From positions 12,905,858 through 12,969,857 of the forward strand of contig NC_083653.1 of the NCBI RefSeq assembly GCF_963576545.1: a stretch of 64,000 nt of DNA, given 5' to 3'. Positions 49,306 to 60,360 of this stretch are shown piece after piece. The notes below the pieces were generated by a model, which was given only the letters and a program-made list of their open reading frames with translations, was not told where the DNA came from and did no database searches. A program made the translations under genes and the position numbers. Source of the stretch: Limanda limanda (Eukaryota > Chordata > Actinopteri > Pleuronectiformes > Pleuronectidae). Each line of letters opens with the position of its first letter. The first letter of the stretch is position 1.

Positions 49306-51649
49306 TAAGTCAAACTGGCCATTGAAGAAAGACTCAATGGTTTTGTTGTTACCACTGTTTAATAAGGTATCCAGTACTTTCCAACATGAGAATCGAAACT
49401 CTGCGGCTACATAACATATGATTCCCTAATGACAATATTGAAAATGGATGCATCGCTTATTTTTCAGCTTCTTGCAAATTTCAAATGAAACATAATATGA
49501 AAAACACTGTGGTGTCCTTTTCTTCAAAGAAGAGAATTTAAATGGGCCGTTATTTGATGCTTCTGCGGAAATGTGGTTAAATTATTCCAAATATAACGAA
49601 ATACTCTCTGTTTCCATCTTTTTGCCTTTGTTTTCACTCTGGAAACACACGTCCCTGATGTCTTCTATTGCCCTTTTAATTTGTATACATATCCAAGCAA
49701 AATTTCTTCAGAATTTAATTTATTATACAGTTATTTTTCATCAAAAACCTCTGGGTCTTAGATAAGACATTACATATAAAACTCCTAATATGTATAGGGT
49801 ATTGTATCATTACATTTTATTCTAATACTTTAAAATACAATGACTTTTAATTCATATAACGAATGTAATAACCACTAATGATTAATTGTATACTGTTTCC
49901 ATTACATTGCAATTTTAAAAGCATGTTAATTTTACACATTATCGTCTCATTATGGAGAGAACCGTGAATAGATGCTACAAAGCTGAACATCCACAACTCA
50001 ATGGGACTCGATTTACAGATGGAATATCACAGGAGCTGCACAATTCTTCCCAGAAACGCTGCCTCACTGTCATGAGGCTGGGAGTGTTAATGTGCGATCA
50101 GAGCTGTTCTAACATCAAATGTATTTACTCAGCCTGTAATATGCAGCCAGCCCAACCCTGCAGGTTAGATTCATGTGGTCAGTGGAACTACAGACCAGCA
50201 GTCAGGACATTTCTGATTAAAGGACCACCTCCTGCTTCATATGCCAAACCAGACCGGTGCACGGATATGAATGTGTCTTTATGTGTGTGTGTGCACGAGG
50301 GAGGTGAGACCTACAGCGTGCAGACAGGCAGGTGGATCCCACAAATTTCTCTATGTTTAACATTCACGTTTAGTAAGCTGCAAAGCTTCCCACATGGAGG
50401 AGCTACACATTCCAAATCTACACCACCTTAAGGATGGAAAAGTGACTCCAGCATGCACATAAAGACACGCTTATACCAACATCCACAGAGGAAGAAACAG
50501 CTATCACAATATTTAAACATGTGCAACCTGCAGAGAATGTAGAGGCAACAGTTGGCCTGTAGATGGCGCATGTTGCTTCCTCTACAGTTGTTACAGTTTT
50601 GTATTCAAAAGTTTGTCACCATACAAACACTGCACTTGAGCCAAATTACTTTGTTCTCCAAAATCAGTCCCATCCTTGCTCATCCTTGGGCAGGGATGGG
50701 CAGGATGCTAATAAAATTGTAGGTTTTAGAGAAGAACTACAAATGCCCTTATTACAGTGTAATTACATCTAGTCTTTAAATTCCTGTGGTATGCAAACAG
50801 AAATGACCACACTTCAGCCAAGAGGAAAGCAATTGACAGAAAACTATATTGTGTTGCTACATCATAGAAGGTTACTATATCATTATTATTGTATCCAGAT
50901 GCAGACCCTGTATTTTCGGGGAAATATACTGATTTATTAAAGATTAGGGATTTGGTTCATGCAGACTCACCAAATGAGAATGAGATCTGAACCTCAGCGG
51001 GAGAGATTTGTGTCTCCGATTTTTGTGGCGACGAGACATGAGATCTTCTAAACTCTGACTCACCAGCACATAGGGACCACTGACACACAGACACACACAC
51101 ACGTTACATCCAGCTGGATCTATCATGGTAGCTCATGGAAAAGCAAAGTAACAGAGCACATCCATTAATGACTCTGGGAGAGGAGTGATGGAGCCTTTCC
51201 TAAGTGAACCAGGGCCTCAGAAAATGTGCACAGTCTATGCCACGCTGAAAAGACACTGACTAGTTCATGAGCCACATGGCCACTACTTTGTACTTGTTCA
51301 AAAATAGATGATAAACTGTGTGTGACAAATTGCAATATGAACTGAATAACATGCATCGGAGGGATGAATGTTAATTGTTGACTTACTGTGACAGAATAAA
51401 TCAGAGAAACGTCATCTCTGCTGAGGCTTTGCCAGAGGAGAACTGATATTTACAGATGGTAGGTGACTTCCAGGGCCAACGATAGCTTGACAGCGTCATC
51501 TAGCGGGGCAGCACGGGCACGGACCAGCAACCTGCAAGGAAATAAAACGTATGGCTGTAGACACTTTTATTCAGGATGCATCTATGACCAATCTTTGTAT
51601 TTTTTACTTTTAGTTGAGAGGTTAGTTAGTTGGTTTGTGGTTTGAATGG
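49305..51649. other. gene-free interval upstream of elovl4b
   Basis: AT-rich to about 49930. A CTCF-like string (CTGTAGATGGCGCAT) lies at about 50557-50571. The 159-codon frame 49952-50431 has no homology. Confidence 0.4.
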
Positions 51650-52047
51650 AGCCAGCAAGGGACGAACGAACGGGAGCACTTCTGCCAAGAACCCTGCGCA
51701 CGCGCAAAGCACACGCACGCGGGACACGCGAGCAGAATCGCGCATGCGCAGTGTCGCCCGGCTTCTCAGTGTCCCAGAGGCTGGGAGGGAGAAGATGATG
51801 CGGCTGAGCGCGCACGGACCGGATGCATAATTGGCCTAACGTAGTCATAGATTTTCCGTTTGCCTTTGTCCAGTGTTTTTTGCCAAATTGCCCTTTAATG
51901 TCGATCATTAACCGGAGCGGTGCAGAAAGTGACTGGCGGTAAACCCAACTGAGGAAGAAGAGGATAAAGAAGAGGGTCTGAGCAGTGACTGAGAGGAGCC
52001 GGGCAAATTGCACCGGATGTCATTACACGCTCTTAAATATCCAGGAC
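51650..52047 (+). promoter_or_regulatory. elovl4b: elovl4b CpG-rich promoter and probable noncoding exon 1
   Basis: A sharp rise in G+C and CpG between 51660 and 51820, with two perfect NRF1-type palindromes (TGCGCACGCGCA at 51695-51706, CGCGCATGCGCA at 51739-51750). A donor-like GAC|GTGAGT at 52047/52048 would end a 5' UTR exon. The next acceptor is TTCCTGCTGCAG ending at 53951, just before the first coding exon. The start site is not resolved, and no TATA box is obvious. Confidence 0.55.
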
Positions 52048-52882
52048 GTGAGTAGCTGCGTGTTTTTCCATCATTGTGTGTTTGTGTGTGCGTGTGTTGA
52101 ATATTTCTTGGATCGTCGGTGGAAAGACTTTTCACTGTAGTTAGGTGGCTAATCTTATTTCCCTCATCCGCTCTCAGCGCCCACCTGTTAAGTCTGCACC
52201 GTGCGTAAAAGCGCACGATAGAATGAACCTAAAATAAAGATAAAACGTGCGTTAAATGATGGTCTTTGTCCTTTAAAAGGTAGATTTGCTATGAATAAAT
52301 TGAGCAATTTGTAAGGTATTTTATTTTGAAATTACCTAAAGCAAAATTACAATGAGTGTTGATGTGACAATTTGCAGGTTTAATTCCCTCGTTTTCTCCA
52401 TGGAGGAGGTTTTTCTCAGCCACATGGCGAATGAAGGCACATAACCATCAACCAGGCTCGTGGCTCGTTGGGCATTTGTACTTAGGCCCACATCTAAGCT
52501 CGTTGATCAATTGAATTTAAGCCTCTTGAGCGGTCCGGGCAAAACCTGCTGACACATGCGCCCCTTTCTTTGTGTGTGTGTGCGCGCAACACAAACCCGG
52601 GTTACCCTCTCTATCTGATTCCCCCCCTCTGCCAGCACAGTCTGTTATTACTACATGGGGGTCCTGCAAAAACATAAATGTCCACACCCATGGCATGTGC
52701 AGCCACCGGGGCTACTCAGCACTTTCCTGTGCGGGGATCACTCACTGATGGGCCGTAGTTGCTTAGGTTTTACTAAATATTTAAAGGACAGCTGATCTGA
52801 CGCACAGGATTAATTATAGATTAATATGGAGACACCTGCTGTCAGGTGGATAAGAAGCATCTGTTATGCAATGATGCTCATG

Positions 52883-52947
<65 letters not shown>

Positions 52948-53013
52948 GTCTATCTATCTCATAACTATCTATCCATCTATCTATCTATCTATCTATTTAT
53001 CATCTATCTATCC
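52883..53013. repeat. (TCTA)n microsatellite in elovl4b intron 1
   Basis: About 25 TCTA units, then broken TCTA/TCCA units. Scattered TCCATCTA runs recur at 53160-53185 and 53340-53380, and CTAAAGTAAAAGT is repeated near 53060 and 53220, so the flank seems partly duplicated. Confidence 0.95.
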
Positions 53014-53976
53014 ACTTTTAGTATTTATTGACAATAATGTAAGAAATATTCAGATCTCCAAAGTAAAAGTAGAAATGGAAAAATAGTCAATTTCAAAAAT
53101 AAATGAATGATAGGGATGATTACACTTGCATTATAAAATGTCTGACCTTGATTCTGTATATCTATGCATCTATCCATCTATCAATCTCTTGACAATGATG
53201 GAAGAAAAATTCAGATCTCTAAAGTAAAAGTGTAAATAGTCCATTACAAAATAAAGGTCCTACAAGTCAGTCTGATAAGTAAAATACAATAATGTAAAGG
53301 CAGAAATAATAATGATGGTTTAGGATTGAATTTTGATCCATTAATTTATCCATCTATCCATCTATCCATTTATCCATCCATCCAATCTTTATTTTAATGT
53401 TCTATCTATGACAGAGAAAAGGAATTTGCTCGATACCCTACATCCCATTTCCTGCAATTATCTCAAACTGTTGTGACTGAGCAGCAATCATCTGAATCGA
53501 TGGAAAGTGAATTTTCATCCTATGGAGGATAATGTTAGAGTACAGCTTCAGATGATGAGGCCTAATGTGCTGGTATGGGACATTTACAGCAAATGCTGGA
53601 AAGAGTATAAAAGCAAACCTTTGTGCATGTTGTAGCATAACATCAGACATCATATTGTAAATCCCAAACTTAGACATATCTGGGAACCCAACACCCTGGG
53701 AAGTCAGTTTACAAAGGTGCAGAAAAGTGTTATGTTGGGGTTCAGTCCATCATGGGCCAACAGGTTTATCACTGTTGAGATGTGTTTCAGTCGTTTACAG
53801 GAGCAATGTGTAATGAATACTGAGCGGACAACATGTGTAAACCGTAGCTCCTCATGCTATCGGTTACACTGGCCCACGTATGGCATGTAATTTAATTTAA
53901 TTTGGTGGTCCTGACTCACTTTCTCTCTATGTCCTTTTCTTCCTGCTGCAGCATAATCAATACCAAAGGCAGAGCC

Positions 53977-54043
53977 ATGGAGGTTGTAACACATTTTGTG
54001 AATGACACTGTAGAATTTTACAAATGGAGCCTTACTATAGCAG
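53977..54043 (+). CDS. elovl4b: elovl4b coding exon 1
   Basis: Codons 1-22 plus one base, [14 protein letters not shown]... through IA. Donor GTAAGA. The exon itself begins at about 53952 after a strong polypyrimidine tract, so 25 bases of 5' UTR precede the ATG. Confidence 0.95.
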
Positions 54044-57000
54044 GTAAGACCTTTACACGCACTTGTGTCGAGCATTGTGTCTCATTACATTTAGGCTGGT
54101 TTCAAACTATGATCTGTCAACATTGGCGGTGTCATTCCATTAGCTGGATTTCGATAATTGTCTAAAAATGAATGATAGCTGATAAAATGTCCAATTCACA
54201 ATCTTACTGTATAAGTACATTATTATCGTTTATTGCAAATGACGTGAGAGCTCGACTGCCTCTCAAAAGTAAAAGTTGAAACAGTAAGCAGCCACTGACA
54301 GTTTGTGCAGTAATCTTAGCATTTAGCTTAATTTTACGTTTTAAAGACAAGTTTTGATTCCATTGTCAAACTGAGTCATTCATTAAAGCTGTTGTTACTC
54401 ATGATGCAATGTCCTTTTCACTGGATCCTGTATCTTTACAATTAGACCACTTAACTATAGAAAATAAGCATAACATTGTCCGCATCACATTTGACATTTC
54501 CATTTGCCAACCTCTCCCTTTATTTTCCGATGTTTTCCCACCACTGACATGAACCCCATTATATTTCCTCCAGACAAGCGGGTGGAGAAATGGCCGATGA
54601 TGTCGTCTCCCTTACCCACACTGGCCATCAGCTGCCTGTACCTGCTCTTCCTGTGGGCGGGGCCTAGATACATGCAGGACCGCCAGCCCTTCACGCTGCG
54701 GAAGACTCTCATAGTCTACAACTTCAGTATGGTCGTGCTCAATTTCTACATCGCCAAAGAGGTCAGTGCCACCGTGCATTGGATGTTTTTATACAATGCC
54801 CCATGAATGCAACACACAGGACTGGGCATTTTCTGCAGGAAAATCTCTGCTTGTCAAACAGTGAGTTCTGCATCTGACTCTATATAATGCAATCCTTATA
54901 AATGCAAGTATAAGTCAAATAACTCAAGCCTTTCAGACACAGATTTGGGAAGTAACAATATGCGCTCCACAAGTCAGTAGAGGTTAAGTTTACTCTTTCC
55001 AACCCAGAAGCAGCTGCTGTTTTTTCCCCTTGTGGCTTTTTCTTTTTCTTTACTGACATTAATCACACACTTTGAGCATGTTGCATGTTTTACGGGAAGA
55101 CTGAGATTATTTTTTTCTTTTCATTCACTCAAATGGCAACAGCAGCAGTTCCAGAACAGAGGATGGAGGATGAAATTAAAGTTTTGTATAGAAATCTCAA
55201 CAGAAATGAAACTGGGTTGCAAGCATCCTTGAATGTTTTCCCCTTACTTGCTTGAGAAAGAGAAAGTTAATAGGGATTATTTGTGCTCACTGCGGTGGGG
55301 GTTGTAAGAATCAACATGTTTCCTCTTAACCGTGTTCTGTCTTTTTGTGTTTTCTCCTCAGCTCCTAATAGCCACCAGAGCAGCAGGATACAGCTACCTC
55401 TGTCAGCCGGTCAGCTACTCAAATGATGAAAATGAAGTCAGGGTAAGCTCGCTCACACACACACACACACACACATGCACATACACACAAACACAGGCAA
55501 ACACACACACTCATATGCACACATTTGTCACTCTACTGTGAGGGCATTTATTGAAATTATGCATTGCCGAAACGCCTTACCCTAACCACCACGCATATTG
55601 CCTTAACCTAACCCTACCCCTAAAAACAAGCCAAACCTCAAACACCCCCAGAAGTATGTACACACAAACCACCAAACAAATGTGTCTGCATATCCAATGA
55701 TGATTTCTGCAGACACCTCTGTTTGCAGAAATCCTACTGTTGACATTTATATGTCTCTTTCTGTAGTCTTTTTCAGTGCATTTACTTTTGTCAGGGGTAA
55801 AAGGAGGAAAAAAAACCCAGAGGGAGGAGTTAGAGGTAAAAGTTGACATCTCTAGTGATTTCAGGACACTGGGGGCGTGGCCCTGCACTCAGGGGGGAGG
55901 AGTAGATGGGTCTTGCCACCCTTAAGCTCCACCCCCATCTCAGGGCTTGCCTTTTAATAATGGCATTACTAAGAGATCAGAGATGCCTAGCTGCAATGGC
56001 TTAGAGAGCAGCTGAGTACATGTGTGTGTCAGACAGGGTTAAACTGAAAGTAACGCTACGCCCCATGTACGGAGGCTTGAGTCCTCCTGCCCCAACAGCA
56101 GGTTTGGTTCCGACCCGGACGTTTGCTGCATGTCTTCCTCACTCCTTCCCCTATTTCAGCCTTACAGTGTCATGTCAATAAAGGCAAAAAGGTCCAACAA
56201 TATCTAAATAAAACAATTACACCTCACATTTGCAAAATGCAATAAACAACTGAACAGTAGGGGTAGTGTGGGTGCTACGCCGACGAAGCAAATCTGGTTG
56301 AAATCTGAAAAAACTTGTGTTTCTCAATGTCAATTTCTCGCATTGGGTAAACAAGAAAAAAAATTGTCACGACATCATTGATTGAAACACGTCACGTGAT
56401 CGCTTTTTTCACGAGATACATGTTCTGTACACGCATAGTAGGCTACACAGCAAGTTTTGTTTTAATTTTACTTTTAAAATCAGTCACAAATGTTATCCTA
56501 AAAACAGCTATCTGCGTCGGAGTCATTCTTAGCACAGCCTCACTTTACAGGACTGGAATTTAGACGGGGGCTTGAAAGAGATGAATCTGCAGGAGTGTGT
56601 GGTTACATGTCGGCAAATTATATTTACAGACTGAAGCTGTCATCTATCAAAGGTGTTAGTATCTGGGATCCACCACAGTGCGATTATTCACTCTCCCCTG
56701 TTTTCTGTCTACAGATAGCATCTGCTCTGTGGTGGTACTACCTCTCCAAGGGAGTGGAATTCTTGGACACAGCCTTTTTCATCCTGAGGAAGAAGTTCAA
56801 CCAGGTCAGCTTCCTCCACGTCTACCATCACTGCACCATGTTCATCCTGTGGTGGATTGGCATCAAGTGGGTGCCCGGTGGACAAGGTGGGTGAAAGGAA
56901 CCTGAGCTGATAGATTAATCTGATTGATCTTAGATTTATTGGCAATAAGCTGCTTAAACCCATTGACTATGAATAACAAGACCACCGTCACATCTGATAC

Positions 57001-59367
57001 AAATTTAACTATTTCCACAGCATTTTTTGGGGCGACCATCAACTCTGGAATCCATGTCATCATGTACGGTTACTATGGCCTGGCCGCACTCGGACCTCAT
57101 ATGCAGAAGTACCTCTGGTGGAAGAAGTACCTCACCATTATTCAGATGGTGGGTATTATTGTATGAATATATTTCACTGTGTTCTGTGGGTACAGAATTG
57201 CACGGATGTTAGAATATAGGAAAAGACGGTGAATGTCCCTTGTACGTTTGAAAGTCTTCTGCACAATTTGAGTTACCAACTAAAAGTTGATGTTAGCAGG
57301 TGTAAGGGACATAACCTCAGTTGTGCGCCTTAGTGTTTTGGTCTTGTAATCAATAATACAGGCCAGATTGAGACTAAAGGTAAATCTGACTGGCTACTGG
57401 CTTTTATGGCAGCACTATGAAAGCCATGTGGCCTGTTCAGTAGATCTGACATCATTACCTCTATGCCGTTTTAAACGTAATCACAAGACACCCTTTTAGA
57501 TAACGGTGAAATAACACCATTGCTTTAGCCCTGATTCTACTGTTATACTTGTTGAGGAATTTTTGACCATCCTCACACATGTCTGTATATGCCACTATAT
57601 ATTAGGTATAAAGTGTATTTTATATCTGTACAGAAGAATATTGTCCGTCTAATCCCAAGCACACTCCCTTCTCTCTTTGCAGTAACCAAGGTCAGGTTAT
57701 GGATAAAGGGCCAACCAACAGTACATTGTAGTGTCTACGCTTAGGGAGTTTCATATCTAACTCAGATGCGACAGACAGAGGGGTACCAACTTCAACTCTT
57801 TTGCGTATTACACCATCATGTACGAATGCATACTTTGGGCTTAACTATCCAATAAGATGCTAGAGAGTGACAGCAATTCTAGCCATTCATGGATGTGCTG
57901 ACGCAAGTAGAGGGAGATATACTGGGATGCTGTGGGAGGCATCTTCAGACTTGGGGGGGGACATTTTCTCATGTTACTCTGTTAGCGTTTGTACAATGTT
58001 CCATCTTCTGGTCTCCTTGATGCATCAAGTCTACATTTAAATATTCTGCATAAGGCATCAGCTGCTGCCTGAGTTCTCCTTTTCACCAACTTCCAGTAGG
58101 GATGGGGGAAAAAATCGATTCAGTTACAAATCGCGATTCTTGTGAATGACGATTTTATATCGATATGCTGCCTCCCAAATCGATTTTTCAAAACATATTT
58201 ATTGGTTTATACGGGGGGGATATATTGGGGGAGCAACATCACCCCAGAGCATGTTGACCAGCTCTTGTTTTTGCACAAGAATCTAAACATACCCAAGCAC
58301 TAGCTTTGCATCGGCTACATGCAAACAACAATAGCCTACTTCTTGTTTATTTCAAAGTTTATATTTTAAGTAAACTTTTATTCATTCTATTTAATTTACC
58401 TTTTATTTATTGTTTAAAAGTAGCCTAACATACATTTCTTTATCTGTCAGTTTGTGTGCAGTTGACAGGGGCTATACAATAATAGGGAACATTTTTATTT
58501 ATTTTCTCTATTGGCTGCCCGGCAGTCATTAAGTTAATGTTAATATTTGAAATAAAACTGGTAAAGCTTTAAGTGAATTTGACTGTGTTGTATTTGAAGG
58601 AATGATTCAACATTTTTCCATGGTCCAGTATTTAAAAAAAAAAAATAACCAAAAGAAATCCCAGGAAATCGTAATATCGCAATACTTCCAGAATCGCAAT
58701 ACCCACAGAAATCGCAATACATATCGTATCGCCACCTAAGTATAGTGATAGTATCGTATCGGGAGGTCCCTGCCGATTCCCGTCCCTAGCTTCCAGACAA
58801 CTTCCATAACAATACTCGTTCAGTCCTAATATTGTAGTTTGGTCAAAGACAAAATTGCATGCACTACAAAAAGACACATCATGGTATTATAGCTGTTGTT
58901 TTGTTTGACACCAATGTTTTATGGAGAAGCAGTTGAGACATAGGACAATTCATAGTTTGTATGTAATGTAAATATCGTATTAGGAATATCTATATAAGAA
59001 AAACAGTTTTGTGTGGGAAATTAACTTTTTGTTGTTGTTTTTTGAAATTATTCCATTATTTGACCTAGTTTTGTGTCTTCAACAGATCCAGTTCCACGTG
59101 ACCATCGGCCATGCCGGCCACTCCCTCTACACCGGTTGCCAGTTCCCCTGCTGGATGCAGTGGGCTCTGATCGGCTACGCTGTCACCTTCATCATCCTCT
59201 TCGCTAACTTCTACTACCACGCGTACCGGGGAAACCCCTCCTTCTCACTGAAGGGAAGCAAGCCCGTAGCAAACGGCACCTCTACGGCAACTAACGGTCA
59301 TAGTAAAGTGGAGGAGGTGGAGGACAACGGGAAAAGGCAAAGAAAAGGAAGACCGAAAAGGGAGTAA
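53977..59367 (+). CDS. elovl4b: ELOVL4b very-long-chain fatty acid elongase (six coding exons)
   Basis: Joined exons 53977-54043, 54574-54761, 55362-55442, 56715-56886, 57021-57148 and 59086-59367 encode 305 aa, the usual length for fish Elovl4. ELOVL4 condenses malonyl-CoA with long acyl-CoAs in the ER membrane, the first step of the elongation cycle that makes very-long-chain (C24 and longer) saturated and polyunsaturated fatty acids for retina, brain and skin. Seen here: an N-glycosylation sequon NDT (9-11), about seven hydrophobic segments between 33 and 258, the histidine box HVYHH (147-151), the KGVEFLDT block (124-131), QFHVTIGH (214-221), and a C-terminal ER-retrieval-like RPKRE. Wording such as [15 protein letters not shown] and [14 protein letters not shown] marks the 4b rather than the 4a paralogue. 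All introns are GT-AG and phases agree. A132 in [11 protein letters not shown] is unusual (Val in relatives recalled). Confidence 0.97.
54574..54761 (+). CDS. elovl4b: elovl4b coding exon 2
   Basis: Completes D23 and encodes to E85, holding the first two membrane segments. Acceptor CCTCCAG, donor GTCAGT. Ends in phase 0. Confidence 0.95.
55362..55442 (+). CDS. elovl4b: elovl4b coding exon 3
   Basis: 27 codons (86-112), the lumenal-loop stretch [17 protein letters not shown]... through VR. Acceptor CTCCTCAG, donor GTAAGC, with a CA repeat right after it. Confidence 0.95.
55454..55510. repeat. (CA)n microsatellite in elovl4b intron 3
   Basis: Broken CA run starting 11 bases after the donor of exon 3. 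Confidence 0.93.
55512..55640 (+). repeat. fish dispersed repeat associated with CA tracts, copy 2
   Basis: GTGAGGGCATTTATTGAAAT, then TTATGCATTGCC, then CCTTACCCTAACC. Same family as the minus-strand copy at 36697-36960. The CCTAACCC strings here are part of the repeat and are not telomeric. Confidence 0.5.
56052..56200 (+). mobile_element. tRNA-related SINE in elovl4b intron 3
   Basis: AACGCTACGCCCCATGTACG, then a B-box-like GGTTTGGTTCCGACCCGG (from 56101), then TTTGCTGCATGTCTTCCTCA, and a 3' end with AATAAAGGCAAAAAGG (from 56178). This is the order seen in a very common fish SINE. Confidence 0.65.
56715..56886 (+). CDS. elovl4b: elovl4b coding exon 4
   Basis: Codons 113-169 plus one base. 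Carries KGVEFLDT and the metal-binding HVYHH box. Acceptor CTACAG, donor GTGGGT. Confidence 0.96.
57021..57148 (+). CDS. elovl4b: elovl4b coding exon 5
   Basis: Completes A170 and runs to M212 ([11 protein letters not shown]... ...LTIIQM). Acceptor TTCCACAG, donor GTGGGT, phase 0. Confidence 0.96.
57551..57728 (+). repeat. dispersed repeat shared with 38621-38790, copy 2
   Basis: Starts GTTGAGGAATTTTTGACCAT, ends GGGCCAACCAACAGTACATT. It has a CTTCTCTCTTTGC insertion-like stretch relative to copy 1. Confidence 0.8.
58097..58788. mobile_element. non-autonomous hAT-type element in elovl4b intron 5, with target duplication
   Basis: 692 bp. Left end TAGGGATGGGGGAAAAAATC; right end as reverse complement TAGGGACGGGAATCGGCAGG. 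It is flanked by 8-bp near-duplicates ACTTCCAG (58089-58096) and GCTTCCAG (58789-58796), as expected for hAT. The subterminal regions are full of ATCGATT and CGTATCG/CGATA motifs (possible transposase-binding repeats). No transposase frame. Confidence 0.8.
59086..59367 (+). CDS. elovl4b: elovl4b coding exon 6 (terminal)
   Basis: Codons 213-305 plus TAA. Starts IQFHVTIGH, holds the last membrane segment (about 237-258), then a hydrophilic tail with [14 protein letters not shown] and the basic end RPKRE. The tail is more variable than that of relatives. Confidence 0.96.
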   Translation: MQFHVTIGHAGHSLYTGCQFPCWMQWALIGYAVTFIILFANFYYHAYRGNPSFSLKGSKPVANGTSTATNGHSKVEEVEDNGKRQRKGRPKRE

Positions 59368-60360
59368 AAGAAGGAAGAGGGGCGTGCTTAGTGATGAAGA
59401 TAAAGAAAGGCCAGAGAAGAAGGGAGGGTGGGAAGGAGGAGGAGACAAGAGTTCAAACCAGACCATCATCCCAGGAAATAAAGTAGAAGGATGTGTGTTT
59501 GTGGGTGTGTCTGTAATTGGTTGTGGTTTTGAGAGGAAGAGAGGGGTGTTGGTTTTCTCCATAATGATTTTTTTATTTTTATCAAGAAAAAGCTCAAATG
59601 CTGATCACGTAGGCTCCATGTTCGTCTGTCCAACTGTGTTTGGGACTGTGATAGGACCAAAGGACCTATAACCTGCTCAGCATCCACTATCTTATCAACC
59701 AAAATTCACCTCCAACTTTTGTACTCTGGATTCCAGTGTTGTTTTAACTGAAAGCTTAAATAGTCTTTAATATCGCTGATTTATTTTCTAGTGTACTAAG
59801 AGTTTTAATGGTTTTAACTACAAAAAGAACAAAAGAGGTTTATACCAAAGATACTCTCTCTGCTTTGGGGGAAATGTTTGTTTACGGATATTTAGAGTTG
59901 AACAAAGGTAGCAAATTAAAAAATACATTTCAAAATTCTCACATCTGCCACCTGTCCAACATGTCTGGGACTTCATATTCCTGTGCTGTTTCGACCTGAT
60001 AAAACTCTGCTGCATTGACATAATGACATGCTATTTTCTTTGTGTTCATTGTGAATTTAAAAAACCTTGTTTAAAGGGGAGGGGGTGGTAGTTTCTTATA
60101 GAATTAATGCAAATTTGTGGGTGTATTTGTATTTGTTATAACACATGTATTTTTTCTGTGGGTCCTCATGATTTATTTCTTTTTGCTGTGCGATGTAGCC
60201 GAGGTGCGGGAATAAGAGCGTTGTCTCACTGCCATGTAGGACTGAGGGGAAACTCATCCTGATCCTCTTTTTTTAAATTAAAAAATGTTAATTTAAAATA
60301 AAAAGTGAATCAGCTTCTGGCTGCACGTGTAAGTGAAATAAAGACCAGCACCCCGTAAAC
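59368..60360 (+). other. elovl4b: elovl4b 3' UTR
   Basis: Two AATAAA signals close together at 60297-60302 and 60337-60342, followed by a TG/T-rich stretch from about 60364, suggest cleavage near 60355-60365. An earlier AATAAA at about 59476 could give a short form. Confidence 0.6.

Larger units (their letters stand above)
57149..59085 (+). other. elovl4b: elovl4b intron 5 (1937 bp)
   Basis: The longest elovl4b intron between fully coding exons. It holds a dispersed repeat (57551-57728) and a 692-bp hAT-type element (58097-58788). Confidence 0.93.

Noticed and set aside
51490..51506. CTCF-like string (CCGCTAGATGACGC on the minus strand) near the elovl4b promoter
   Set aside because: The core GGC is changed to GAC, which normally abolishes the match.
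52883..53400. regularly spaced short repeats that might suggest an array system
   Set aside because: Simple TCTA/TCCA microsatellite decay, not a CRISPR or other spaced array.
55575..55625. TAACCC-type strings suggesting interstitial telomere repeats
   Set aside because: Units are irregular (CCTTACCCTAACC, CCTTAACCTAACCC) and belong to a dispersed fish repeat also seen at 36697-36960.
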